From G963676095 sp963676095 (lineage in GTDB: Bacteria; Bacteroidota; Bacteroidia; Bacteroidales; Prolixibacteraceae), in the NCBI GenBank assembly GCA_963676095.1, contig OY781040.1:1240001-1304000 (forward strand): a stretch of DNA of 64,000 bases, written 5' to 3'. The notes below the pieces were generated by a model. That model did not search any database and was not told where the DNA came from. It saw only the letters and a list, made by a program, of their open reading frames with translations. Shown one piece after another: positions 34,113 through 43,417 of the stretch (within the stretch, counting starts at the first letter, position 1; every line of letters starts with the position of its first letter). The translations under genes and the position numbers were made by a program.

Positions 34113-34140
34113 GCTCCTGCTGCTTGCAGCCGGCAGGGGC
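34113..34140 (+). other. hairpin between the dehydrogenase and aldolase genes
   Basis: GCTCCTGC (34113-34120) pairs with GCAGGGGC (34133-34140), one U-G. An alternative inner hairpin GCTGC-TT-GCAGC (34119-34130) competes with it. There is no T run. It may be an mRNA processing or stability element within the operon. Confidence 0.5.
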
Positions 34141-34155
34141 AAAACAAAACAGAAT

Positions 34156-35070
34156 ATGTTTCCAGATAAAAAATATAAAGGGGTCATCGTCCCGATGATA
34201 TGCCCGTTAATGGAGGACAGGACTATCGACCGGGACGGGATTGAACGGATCATTAATTCTTTCCTGGAAACCGGGGTCAGTCCCTTTGTTCTGGGCACGA
34301 CAGGCGAAGCCAGCTCAATCCCTCCTAGGCAAAAGGAAATTCTTGTGAAAGAAACTGTCAGATGCGTTAGTAACAGGACAATAACTTATGTGGGAATCTC
34401 TTCCGATTGTCTGGATGATTCAATCGAAATGGGGAAAAAATTTGCCGATATGGGAGCAAATGTTCTGGTTACCACCCTGCCCTCGTATTATCCGTTAAGA
34501 GAAACTAATATGCTGAAATATTGTGAAGAACTCGCCGATGCATGTCCGCTTCCCCTAATTTTATATAATATCCCGGGAACCACCGGCTTCTCTGTTCCGC
34601 TGGAAATAATCGAAAAATTAAGCCATCATCCTAATATTGCCGGGTTAAAAGACTCGGAAAGGGACCAGGCAAGACTGGAAAAATCGGTAGAACTGTGGAG
34701 GGACAGGACTGATTTCTCTCATTTAACCGGCTGGGCCGCCATGTCGGCCTTTGCCCTGCTCCGTGGTTCTGACGGAATTGTACCCAGCACCGGGAATTTT
34801 GCCCCGGCAATCTATCACGACTTATATCAGGCTGTTCTGGATGGCAAAGCAGGCAAAGCAGAGAAACTGCAGGCAGAAACAAACCTACTCTCTTCTTTAT
34901 ACCAAAAAGACAGAAACTTAAGCGAATCATTGACTGCGCTAAAAATAATCATGTCCTTAAAAGGTCTGTGCGGAACCCAGATGTTACCACCAATCTACAG
35001 GATGGATAAAGGAGCTGAAGCTGAATATAAAAAACACGTTCAGGCAGAACTGGATAAAATGAACCGTTAA
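34156..35070 (+). CDS. DapA-family (dihydrodipicolinate synthase/N-acetylneuraminate lyase) aldolase
   Basis: 304 residues. The family core is visible: GTTGEASSI near residue 48 (pyruvate carboxylate binding), the catalytic Tyr in LILYNIPGTTG and the Schiff-base Lys in NIAGLKDSE. The protein is a class I pyruvate-dependent aldolase. It is unlikely to be the lysine-pathway enzyme, because it lies between a dehydrogenase and sugar-acid genes. Related members split 2-oxo-3-deoxy acids to pyruvate and an aldehyde, or dehydrate sugar acids. It is 10 bases from the PdxA2-like gene, so it is co-transcribed. Confidence 0.88.
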   Translation: MFPDKKYKGVIVPMICPLMEDRTIDRDGIERIINSFLETGVSPFVLGTTGEASSIPPRQKEILVKETVRCVSNRTITYVGISSDCLDDSIEMGKKFADMGANVLVTTLPSYYPLRETNMLKYCEELADACPLPLILYNIPGTTGFSVPLEIIEKLSHHPNIAGLKDSERDQARLEKSVELWRDRTDFSHLTGWAAMSAFALLRGSDGIVPSTGNFAPAIYHDLYQAVLDGKAGKAEKLQAETNLLSSLYQKDRNLSESLTALKIIMSLKGLCGTQMLPPIYRMDKGAEAEYKKHVQAELDKMNR

Positions 35071-35080
35071 TTCATGATCT

Positions 35081-36118
35081 ATGAACAATCAAGAAAAAAA
35101 AATAAAACTGGCCGTTACCATGGGAGACCCCGCGGGGATCGGACCAGAGATTGCAGCCAAAGCCTTTGCCGATCAGACTATTTATAATATCTGTAATCCT
35201 GTACTGATCGGGAATGCAATCATTATGGAAAAGGCTATAAAGGTTGCGGGGGTAAGGCTTGAGATCAATCCAATTTCTGAAATAGCAGAAGCCAGGTTTA
35301 TCCCAGGAATAATGGATGTTTTTGACATTCCCTGCGATCATGCAGAAAATATACAATATGGGATCGTATCGGCCACTGCCGGTGATTTGGCATTCAGAGC
35401 CGTTAAGAAAGCAATTGCTCTGGCGATGAATAAAGAGGTAGACGGCACCGTGACTGGTCCCATTCAAAAAGAAGCAATAAATCTCGCGGGGCACCATTTC
35501 TCAGGCCATACTGAAATTTATGCCCACTTCACGGGCACAAAAAAATACGCCATGTTGCTGGCGGACGAAAAGATTAAAGTCACTCATGTCAGCACCCATG
35601 TCTCGTTACGGCAAGCCTGTGACCTTGTAAAAAAGGAAAGGGTCCTCGACGTGATCAGGCTGACATACAACGGACTTAAAAAAATAGGGATAACCGATCC
35701 GCACATAGGCGTTGCCGGGTTAAACCCGCATGCGGGCGACGGAGGATTGTTCGGCAGTGAAGAAACAGAGGAGATCATGCCTGCAATTGAAGAGGCCAAA
35801 GCGGAAGGGATCAAAGCAGAAGGGCCTTTCCCTCCCGATACGCTTTTCGCGTTGGCCAATGGCGGCAGTTTCGACGGATGTGTGGCCATGTACCATGATC
35901 AGGGGCATATCCCTTTTAAGTTGGTTGGTTTTATCTGGGACGAAGAGACCAATGCCATGAAAAGTGTCCGAGGCGTAAATATTACCCTGGGGCTCCCGAT
36001 TATACGAACCTCCGTTGACCATGGAACGGCGTTTGGAATCGCAGGGAAGGGGATTGCCAGTGCTGATGCCTTGCTTTACGCCATTCAATACGCGATAAAG
36101 CTTTATGAAAATCAATAA
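35081..36118 (+). CDS. PdxA2-type 4-phospho-tetronate dehydrogenase
   Basis: 345 residues of the PdxA family. The start AVTMGDPAGIGPEIAAK and metal-binding histidines in HHFSGHTEIYAHF, VTHVSTHVSLRQ and MYHDQGHIPFK are present. PdxA proper makes vitamin B6, but copies next to a DUF1537 kinase are the PdxA2 type. Those oxidise and decarboxylate 4-phospho-D-threonate or -erythronate to dihydroxyacetone phosphate, CO2 and NADH. No other pdx gene is here, and the next gene is the kinase, so I favour the catabolic role. Confidence 0.87.
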   Translation: MNNQEKKIKLAVTMGDPAGIGPEIAAKAFADQTIYNICNPVLIGNAIIMEKAIKVAGVRLEINPISEIAEARFIPGIMDVFDIPCDHAENIQYGIVSATAGDLAFRAVKKAIALAMNKEVDGTVTGPIQKEAINLAGHHFSGHTEIYAHFTGTKKYAMLLADEKIKVTHVSTHVSLRQACDLVKKERVLDVIRLTYNGLKKIGITDPHIGVAGLNPHAGDGGLFGSEETEEIMPAIEEAKAEGIKAEGPFPPDTLFALANGGSFDGCVAMYHDQGHIPFKLVGFIWDEETNAMKSVRGVNITLGLPIIRTSVDHGTAFGIAGKGIASADALLYAIQYAIKLYENQ

Positions 36119-36214
36119 CTTATTTGAAAAAACAAGATCAATATTGATTACGGCAATTTATCAGTCAATAAAAAAACTCAATAGGTATTCTTTAGACAAT
36201 TTAATTTTTTCAGA

Positions 36215-37423
36215 ATGATAGCTGTGATTGCAGACGACTTTACCGGAGCGGCGGAAATTGGAGGGATCGGTTTAAAAAAAGGATTAAATGTTCTGATTGA
36301 GACGACTGTTAACGAGCCGGAGAATGTTGATATACTCGTTATTGCCACGGATTCGCGCTCGCTTCCAAAGGAGCAGGCAAAAAGGGAAATTGAAAAAATA
36401 ACCCTGCAATTAATGAAACTGGCCCCATCTTTCATTTACAAGAAGCTCGATTCAGTTTTAAGAGGGAACGTTTATGACGAGTTAAAAATCCAGATGCTTG
36501 TCTCAGGAAAATCACGGGCAATTATTGTTGCAGGTAACCCTCATCTAAAAAGGACTATCGATAATGGAATTTATTATATAAACCAGGTTCCGTTGTCGGA
36601 AACATCTTTTGCAAACGACCCGGAATTTCCTTCCACGAGCTCTTCTGTAATTAAGATTATTGACAGCCCCGACAATGATGTATTTCCGCTTAATGTAACA
36701 GACATCCTGCCCGAGAACGGGATTATTATCGGGAATGTCAGGAATAAAGATGAAATGCAGAAATGGTCGGAGAACCCGGATAATAACACCATTTATGCAG
36801 GAGGAGCCGGCTTTTTTGATGTGATTCTTGAAAAACATTTTCATTCAAAACCAATAAAGAACGAACAGAAATACTTGGCAGGCACCACTTCCTTGTTTAT
36901 TTTTGGAAGCACTTTCCCCAAAAAAGAAGAAATGCTGAATAAATTCGGTGAAGCAAGAATACCCGTTATGAACATGCCTGCTGAAATTTATCAGCATAAA
37001 GATTCATCGCCCGGACGATTGAAAAAATGGGCAGAAGAGATAGCCATCCGCCTGGAGAACGACAAAAAAATTGTCATCGCAATAAACCATAAGCCGGGAA
37101 AAGAGAAATCGCTACCGGAAAGGACGAGGCAGGTAGTCGGTAAATTGATGAAAGAAATTACCGGATTAATAAAAATTGATAACCTGCTTATTGAAGGTGG
37201 GGCAACAACTTCTGTAATACTGGAAAACCTGAATATTACCAAGCTCCTTCCCATCAAGGAAGTTGAAGCCGGGGTAATTCAAATGAAAACGCCGGACTTT
37301 CCAGAAATGAATATAATAACAAAACCCGGAAGTTATCCGTGGCCTGATTGTCTGATCCTTTCAACAGAAGAAAGGGGAAATGAATTTTCACCAATCATTC
37401 AATTGAACAACGGAATAAAATGA
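36215..37423 (+). CDS. four-carbon acid-sugar kinase (DUF1537 family)
   Basis: 402 residues, typical of the family. The N-terminal domain opens with IAVIADDFTGAAEIGG (residues 2-17, substrate Asp-Asp) and the C-terminal nucleotide domain contains LLIEGGATTSVILE (glycine-rich, about residue 328). Characterised members phosphorylate D-threonate, L-threonate or D-erythronate at O4 with ATP. Paired with PdxA2, the product would go to DHAP. Which stereoisomer is used cannot be read from sequence. It is preceded by a 96-base gap and followed by the transporter after 30 bases. Confidence 0.9.
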   Translation: MIAVIADDFTGAAEIGGIGLKKGLNVLIETTVNEPENVDILVIATDSRSLPKEQAKREIEKITLQLMKLAPSFIYKKLDSVLRGNVYDELKIQMLVSGKSRAIIVAGNPHLKRTIDNGIYYINQVPLSETSFANDPEFPSTSSSVIKIIDSPDNDVFPLNVTDILPENGIIIGNVRNKDEMQKWSENPDNNTIYAGGAGFFDVILEKHFHSKPIKNEQKYLAGTTSLFIFGSTFPKKEEMLNKFGEARIPVMNMPAEIYQHKDSSPGRLKKWAEEIAIRLENDKKIVIAINHKPGKEKSLPERTRQVVGKLMKEITGLIKIDNLLIEGGATTSVILENLNITKLLPIKEVEAGVIQMKTPDFPEMNIITKPGSYPWPDCLILSTEERGNEFSPIIQLNNGIK

Positions 37424-37453
37424 AATAGCAGAACTAACAAAAACTAATTAAAC

Positions 37454-39019
37454 ATGAATTTATCATCTTCATTGCACTGGATCGACTACCTGATCATTGT
37501 TATCACCCTAATTGTTTCGCTGGCAGTCGGATTCCGTTTTTCAGGAAGACAAAAAAATACTAAAACCTATTTTATTGCCGGTGGAAAAATTCCATCCTGG
37601 GCGATAGGTATTTCCATCCTGGCCACATTAATCAGCAGTGTCACTTTCCTGGCCTATCCTGGCGAAGGATACGCCTCCAACTGGATCCTTTTGGTCCAGG
37701 GATTAATGGTACCTGTAGTTTTAGTGGCCATAGTAGGCTTTGTCGTTCCTCTTTTCAGGCACGTTATCCAGCTGAGTACTTATGAATATTTTGAAAAAAG
37801 ATTTGGGTTTTTTGCACGTTTTTATAGTTCTATTAGCTTTGTCCTGACCCATTTTTCAAAAATGGGGACTGTCTTTTTCCTGCTGGCCCTGGCTTTAAAC
37901 AAGATGTCCGGAGTCGATACTGCAACCATAATCTGGGTAATAGGCCTTTCCATAATCGTACTGACGATGGTTGGAGGAATGGAAGCCGTGATCTGGCTCG
38001 ACGTTATACAAGGTTTTCTTTTAGTTGCCGGCGGGCTCATTTCTCTTGCCGTTCTGCTTTTCTCTGTCCCGGGCGGCCCTTCTGCAATTTGGGAAGTTGC
38101 CAAAGAAAACGGGAAGATTGGATTCGGTCCTTTTGACTGGAACTTTGTACACTTAACCTTTATTGTAATGGCCCTAAACGGAGTTTTTTACGCTATTCAG
38201 AAATACGGTACGGACCAGACCATCGTACAGCGTTACCTGACCGCAAAATCGGACAAGGACGCCATTAGGGCTTCTCTTATCGGGGTGCTTTTCAGTGTCC
38301 CGGTCTGGGCATTATTCATGTTTATCGGAACTGCATTATTTTCCTACTATAAAATAACAGGCTCACCTTTACCGTCCGATATCAAGGCAGAGGCTGTTTT
38401 TCCTTATTTCATCATGACGAAAATGCCAGTAGGGGTTATCGGGCTGGTACTCTCAGCCTTAATTGCAGCAGCAATATCGAGCCTGGATGCAGACCTCAAC
38501 TGTTTATCAGCTATTTTTGTAGAAGACTATTACAGCAAGATCAAACCAAACAGTACCGATAAGCAAAAGTTATTTTTTAGCAAGATCTTTATTGTTATTG
38601 CCGGGATGGGAGCTATTGCTGTGGCCTTGTTTTACGTCAATCTTGGAAGTGAAGGAGTCCTGGGTACCGTTTTTACCCTATACTCCATTTTTTCAGGTGG
38701 TATTGCAGGAATCTTCCTGCTTGGCATTTTCAGCAAAAGGGCAAACAAACAAGGGCTATACTGGGGAATCGGGGCATGTATCCTTTTCACAGCCTGGGCT
38801 GTCCTGACCTCCACCCCAATGGAAATCTCGGGGAAAAAAGTACTGCTTCTTGACCTCGGAGAGTTCAATTTTATACAGCATAAATATATGATCGGCGTAT
38901 ACAGCCATATTATCCTTGTCATATTTGGCTACGTTGCCAGTCTCTTTTACAAGACAGATAAAGATATCCTTGACCTGACTTATTTTGGGTACCTGGAAAA
39001 GAAAAGGCAAAATCAATAA
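37454..39019 (+). CDS. sodium/solute symporter (SSS family)
   Basis: 521 residues with about 13 hydrophobic segments. The N-terminal IDYLIIVITLIVSLAVGFRFSGRQ and the family signature around AGGKIPSWAIGISILATLIS are typical of SSS transporters (SGLT/NIS relatives). Conserved unwound-helix residues near SSVTFLAYPGEGY and ALIAAAISSLDADLN support sodium coupling. It sits between the tetronate kinase and the glycoside hydrolases, so it likely imports the sugar acid or sugar that feeds this pathway. The substrate is not determined. No SusC/SusD pair is present in the cluster. Confidence 0.9.
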   Translation: MNLSSSLHWIDYLIIVITLIVSLAVGFRFSGRQKNTKTYFIAGGKIPSWAIGISILATLISSVTFLAYPGEGYASNWILLVQGLMVPVVLVAIVGFVVPLFRHVIQLSTYEYFEKRFGFFARFYSSISFVLTHFSKMGTVFFLLALALNKMSGVDTATIIWVIGLSIIVLTMVGGMEAVIWLDVIQGFLLVAGGLISLAVLLFSVPGGPSAIWEVAKENGKIGFGPFDWNFVHLTFIVMALNGVFYAIQKYGTDQTIVQRYLTAKSDKDAIRASLIGVLFSVPVWALFMFIGTALFSYYKITGSPLPSDIKAEAVFPYFIMTKMPVGVIGLVLSALIAAAISSLDADLNCLSAIFVEDYYSKIKPNSTDKQKLFFSKIFIVIAGMGAIAVALFYVNLGSEGVLGTVFTLYSIFSGGIAGIFLLGIFSKRANKQGLYWGIGACILFTAWAVLTSTPMEISGKKVLLLDLGEFNFIQHKYMIGVYSHIILVIFGYVASLFYKTDKDILDLTYFGYLEKKRQNQ

Positions 39020-39041
39020 TAAACATCTAAAGAACCAAGCT

Positions 39042-40445
39042 ATGAATAAAATTACAAACCTGATCGTTTTTCTGCTGGGCATTGCATTGTTCAGCTGTCA
39101 GCCCCAGGAAAAGAAGCAATCATCGCCTCTCCCCTCTCCCCTGAAAATCTCTGAAAACGATCGTTTTTTCACAGATTCTGACGGAAAGCCTTTCTTCTGG
39201 CTGGGAGATACAGGCTGGCTGCTTTTTACAAAACTCTCCAGACAAGATGCTGAAAAATACCTTGATGACAGGGCAAAAAAAGGGTTCAACGTCATTCAGA
39301 TCATGGTTTTGCATAGTCTGGAGGCAAAAAACATTTATGGCGATTCTGCCCTGGTTAACCAGGATATAGCCCATCCCCTCGTTACAGGAGGAAATTCCTT
39401 CGATAAACCGGAAGAATATGATTACTGGGACAATATTAACTTTATTATTGACGAAGCTGCAAAAAGGGGACTCTACGCTGCGCTTGTCCCGGTGTGGGGG
39501 AACAATGTGAAAACAGGTAAAGTAAGCGTTGACCAGGCCCGCGCCTACGCGACATTCCTGGCACAACGCTATAAAGATAAACCCAATATCATCTGGGTCA
39601 ACGGAGGGGACATTCAAGGTAGCGACTCGATCGATGTCTGGAATACGATAGGGCAAACTTTAAAATTAAACGATCCTAACCACCTGGTCACTTTTCATCC
39701 CTTCGGGAGGACAATGTCTTCGATGTGGTTTCAAAACGAAAGCTGGCTCGATTTCAACATGTTCCAATCAGGTCATCGCAGGTATGACCAGGACGATTCG
39801 GATCTGGCCTACGGAGAAGACAACTGGAAATATGTGGAGACAGATTATAACCTGACTCCGGTAAAACCGGTTCTCGACGGAGAACCTTCTTATGAAGGGA
39901 TCCCCCAGGGACTGCACGACACCCTTCAGCCATACTGGAATGCCGACGATATAAGAAGGTATGCCTACTGGTCTGTATTTGCCGGGGCATGCGGCTTTAC
40001 TTACGGGAACAGCGCCGTTATGCAATTTTATAATCCGGCAGATAAGGGTTCTGCATATGGGGCAAAAGAATACTGGACTGAGGCGATTAACGATCCGGGG
40101 GCCAAACAAATGATCTGGCTGAAAAAGTTAATCCTGTCCCGTCCGTATTTTGAACGGATCCCGGACCAGACCTTAATCGCAGGAGAAAACGGTGAAAAAT
40201 ACAATTACCTGATCGCAACAAGAGGAAAAGATTATGCTTTCGTTTATACCTGGACTGGACGCAATATTCCTGTCAGCATGGGAAAAATAGAAGGAACCAA
40301 TGTCGATGCAGAATGGTATAACCCAAGGAACGGAGAAACAATTAAAATCGGTAAAATCGCCAACACGGGAACCCACGAATTTGATCCGCCGGGAGAAGAA
40401 AAAAATGGCAACGACTGGGTGCTGGTACTCGACTCTGAGAAATGA
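39042..40445 (+). CDS. GH140-like lipoprotein glycosidase (DUF4038)
   Basis: 467 residues from ATG 39042; the frame is open upstream to 38985 but that part overlaps the transporter gene. A lipoprotein signal ends IALFSCQ. The DUF4038 TIM barrel begins FFTDSDGKPFFWLGDTGWLL, with candidate catalytic acids in IIWVNGGDIQG (Asp) and PVLDGEPSYEG (Glu). A C-terminal beta-domain ends the protein (YAFVYTWTGRNIPV). The founding GH140 enzyme is an apiosidase for rhamnogalacturonan II, but the family is wide, so specificity is a guess. It acts at the cell envelope. Confidence 0.84.
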   Translation: MNKITNLIVFLLGIALFSCQPQEKKQSSPLPSPLKISENDRFFTDSDGKPFFWLGDTGWLLFTKLSRQDAEKYLDDRAKKGFNVIQIMVLHSLEAKNIYGDSALVNQDIAHPLVTGGNSFDKPEEYDYWDNINFIIDEAAKRGLYAALVPVWGNNVKTGKVSVDQARAYATFLAQRYKDKPNIIWVNGGDIQGSDSIDVWNTIGQTLKLNDPNHLVTFHPFGRTMSSMWFQNESWLDFNMFQSGHRRYDQDDSDLAYGEDNWKYVETDYNLTPVKPVLDGEPSYEGIPQGLHDTLQPYWNADDIRRYAYWSVFAGACGFTYGNSAVMQFYNPADKGSAYGAKEYWTEAINDPGAKQMIWLKKLILSRPYFERIPDQTLIAGENGEKYNYLIATRGKDYAFVYTWTGRNIPVSMGKIEGTNVDAEWYNPRNGETIKIGKIANTGTHEFDPPGEEKNGNDWVLVLDSEK

Positions 40446-40597
40446 CAAATAAAAAATCAAGTTAACATGAACTTAAGCGATAGCTTTCAAACGGGCCACC
40501 TCAAACAACAGAAACCAAAAGGACAATAGAAACGATCCTTCCCGTCTTGGCGACTTTGCGTTCAGTCTTGGCATTTAAATAAAAAACAACTTTAAAA
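40446..40597 (+). other. intergenic spacer with dispersed-repeat-like text
   Basis: The spacer contains CTTGGCGACTTTGCG followed by TTCAGTCTTGGC (about 40545-40572). This resembles a GCG/CTTTGCG-type intergenic repeat found in many Bacteroidota genomes. No gene was seen. The largest gap within the cluster, so it could also hold an internal promoter. Confidence 0.35.
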
Positions 40598-41530
40598 ATG
40601 AAACGAGACCTTATAATTCTGATTTTTTTAATAATGTCACTGGTATCCTGCAAGAAAGAGACCAAGGAATATTATGTGTTCAGCACTTTCCGGGAACCTG
40701 CAGATAAAGGATTATTCCTTGCCTACAGCGAGGACGGTTATCACTGGAAAGACCTCGGAGGTCCTTACCTGGCCCCGGAAGTCGGTCAGCAGAAAGTAAT
40801 GCGGGACCCCTCAATCGTTTATGGCCCCGACAGTATCTTTCACCTGGTATGGACCTCTTCCTGGAAAGGCGATCCGGGATTCGGGTATGCCAGTTCAAAG
40901 GACCTCATCCATTGGTCTGACGAACAATTTATTCCGGTAATGGCTTACGACTCAACAACAGTTAATGTTTGGGCACCGGAGCTGTTCTATGATAGCACAG
41001 GCCAGCAATACATCATTGTCTGGGCTTCGACCGTTCCTTATAAATTTGAAAAGGGAGAAGAAGAGGAGATGAATAACCACCGGCTATATTACACTACAAC
41101 CAAAGACTTTAATCATTTTTCCGAGACCAGATTATTCCTGGATCCCGGCTTCAGTTGTATCGACGCAACGATCGTAGAAAGGGGCACTGATGACTATGTC
41201 CTTGTTTTCAAAGACAATACCAGGCATATGCGCAATATCAAAGTTGCTTTCGCAAAAAATCCGCTGGGGCCTTATACCAATGTCTCAAAACCTTTCACCC
41301 CCTTTAAGTCCGAAGGCCCTACTGTTGTAAAAGTAGGAGACGATTACCTGATCTATTATGACGCCTATGGAGAAAAACGCTTTGGGGCTGTTAAGACCAA
41401 AGATTTTAAAACGTTCAAGGACATTTCGGACCAGGTATCTCTACCGGAAGGACATAAGCATGGCACTATATTTAAAGCAGACAAAAAGATTGTTGACGGA
41501 CTGATCAAACATTACCAATCAGAAAAATAA
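40598..41530 (+). CDS. GH43-like lipoprotein (five-bladed propeller)
   Basis: 310 residues. The lipoprotein signal ends SLVSCKK. The rest is a GH43/62-type propeller: SEDGYHWKDLG, VMRDPSIVYGPD (Asp motif), FHLVWTSSW, NVWAPELFYD (the WAPE motif of GH43) and EGPTVVKVGDDYLIYYD (candidate Glu). GH43 enzymes remove arabinose, xylose or galactose. The subfamily cannot be assigned. The gene lies 18 bases before the next secreted propeller protein, so the two are co-expressed. Confidence 0.82.
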   Translation: MKRDLIILIFLIMSLVSCKKETKEYYVFSTFREPADKGLFLAYSEDGYHWKDLGGPYLAPEVGQQKVMRDPSIVYGPDSIFHLVWTSSWKGDPGFGYASSKDLIHWSDEQFIPVMAYDSTTVNVWAPELFYDSTGQQYIIVWASTVPYKFEKGEEEEMNNHRLYYTTTKDFNHFSETRLFLDPGFSCIDATIVERGTDDYVLVFKDNTRHMRNIKVAFAKNPLGPYTNVSKPFTPFKSEGPTVVKVGDDYLIYYDAYGEKRFGAVKTKDFKTFKDISDQVSLPEGHKHGTIFKADKKIVDGLIKHYQSEK

Positions 41531-41548
41531 AAAGTTAAAACACAGGTT

Positions 41549-43414
41549 ATGAGAATATTTAAGATAAGAATGACGAAGGAAAAAACCTGGCTTGTAGCAT
41601 TGTTTATCTGTTTTTCCATTGGGGTGCAGGGCCAGAAGATCCCTCATTACGATGGAAAAGTTCTGAGTAACCCGGATTACCACGATGGACAGCTTAATCT
41701 GGCAATGGGGATCCATAATATACAGGTTATGAGGGCAAGCAGAGAACACCCGGAAACATCGGATAACTTCGGGTGGACCTACAACCATGCCCCCATGCTT
41801 GCTTACTGGAACAACATGTTTTACCTGGAGTACCTCAGCGATTCGGTGGGCGAACACATCCCTCCGGGTCACACACTACTGGTTAAATCGAACGACGGGT
41901 ATCACTGGGATATGCCACAGGTGCTGTTTCCAAAATATAAAGTTCCGGACGGGACAGTAAAGGAAGGTCAGACAAAAGTAGCAAAAAACCTTCTTGCAGT
42001 AATGCACCAACGCATGGGCTTTTATGTTTCTTCAGATAAACGTCTGCTTGCCCTGGCCTATTATGGTATCTCGATGGGCGAGCACGACAGTCCCAACGAC
42101 GGGCATGGCATCGGCCGTGTGATCCGGGAAATATACAAAGACGGGACGTTCGGTCCAATCTATTTTATCCGTTACAATTCGCAGTGGAATGAAAAAAACA
42201 CAGCGTACCCTTTCTATAGGAAAAGCAAAGACAAAGGCTTTGTTAAAGCTTGCGATGAAATACTCTCCAATCCCCTGCTGACCCAGCAATGGAATGAAGA
42301 GTCGGATGCAAACGATCCATTAATCCCGTTAAAGGAAAATTACCAGGCCCTTTCCTACTACCACCTTCCTGACGGAGAAGTGGCAGGTTTCTGGAAACAC
42401 GCCCTTACCGCCATTTCGAAAGACGAAGGAAAAACATGGACAAGGCCGGTCCGTGCGCCAGGTTTTGTCAATAACAATGCAAAAATATGGGGACAAAAAA
42501 CTTCGGACGGGCATTATGCTACCGTGTATAATCCCTCAGACTTCAGATGGCCGCTGGCAATTTCTGTAAGCGACGATGGCCTGTCATACAGCAAACTTCT
42601 GCTGGTAAACGGAGAAATCACAACCATGCGTTACGGCGGAAATTACAAATCGTACGGGCCTCAGTATGTCCGGGGTATCCTGGAAGGAAACGGGACACCC
42701 CCGGACGGGAATATCTGGGTAACTTACAGCATGAACAAGGAGGATATCTGGATCTCTGAAATCCCGGTCCCGGTAAAAGATAAAGAAGATGTTCAGGTAA
42801 ATGAAAATTTCAATACGATGAAAGACGGGACAGAGTTAGCCAAATGGAACATCTTCAGTCCGGTATGGGCCAGGGTCGATGCGGAAAAAGATCCTTCAGG
42901 AACTAAATGCCTGACATTACATGACAAAGATGGGTTCGATTATGCAGAAGCAGAACGCCTGTTCCCTTCAGGAGAAAAGGTAAGCGTCGAATTTACAGTA
43001 GAATCCGGACAAAACGATCACGGCATGTTAAATGCGGAACTTAAAAACGAAAAAGGGACTGCTGCCCTTCGGCTCACCTTTGATGCTGACGGATACCTGA
43101 AGCAAAAAGAAGGATACCGGTTAAAAAATATCATGGCCTACGAACCTGGAAAAGCATATACAATCCGGATCGAAGCCACAACTGCCAATCGGTTCTACAC
43201 CGTGTTCGTAAATGGCCAGCAAAAATCAAGAGGGCTATTTTTCGCCCCGGTACATGAACTTCAGCGACTGGCATTCAGAACCGGGGAGGTCAGAAGGTTC
43301 CCGGATATAGATACGCCAACCGACCAGGACTACGATGTGCCTGATCCAGGGAAACTGGTCCCGGAAGCAATCTTCTATATTAAATCAGTAAAAACAGACA
43401 AACTGAAAGACTGA
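41549..43414 (+). CDS. secreted BNR-type beta-propeller enzyme with C-terminal beta-sandwich
   Basis: 621 residues. A signal peptide (about 1-27; MTKEKTW at 41570 is an alternative start) leads into repeats that carry Asp-box-like turns: SNDGYHWDMPQ, SKDEGKTWTRPV and SDDGLSYSKL. These mark a sialidase-like propeller up to about residue 420. The C-terminal 200 residues look like a concanavalin-type lectin/LamG domain (RFYTVFVNGQQKSRG). Families with this layout include sialidase-like hydrolases and polysaccharide lyases. No family could be assigned and the substrate is unknown. Confidence 0.68.
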   Translation: MRIFKIRMTKEKTWLVALFICFSIGVQGQKIPHYDGKVLSNPDYHDGQLNLAMGIHNIQVMRASREHPETSDNFGWTYNHAPMLAYWNNMFYLEYLSDSVGEHIPPGHTLLVKSNDGYHWDMPQVLFPKYKVPDGTVKEGQTKVAKNLLAVMHQRMGFYVSSDKRLLALAYYGISMGEHDSPNDGHGIGRVIREIYKDGTFGPIYFIRYNSQWNEKNTAYPFYRKSKDKGFVKACDEILSNPLLTQQWNEESDANDPLIPLKENYQALSYYHLPDGEVAGFWKHALTAISKDEGKTWTRPVRAPGFVNNNAKIWGQKTSDGHYATVYNPSDFRWPLAISVSDDGLSYSKLLLVNGEITTMRYGGNYKSYGPQYVRGILEGNGTPPDGNIWVTYSMNKEDIWISEIPVPVKDKEDVQVNENFNTMKDGTELAKWNIFSPVWARVDAEKDPSGTKCLTLHDKDGFDYAEAERLFPSGEKVSVEFTVESGQNDHGMLNAELKNEKGTAALRLTFDADGYLKQKEGYRLKNIMAYEPGKAYTIRIEATTANRFYTVFVNGQQKSRGLFFAPVHELQRLAFRTGEVRRFPDIDTPTDQDYDVPDPGKLVPEAIFYIKSVKTDKLKD

Positions 43415-43417
43415 AAA

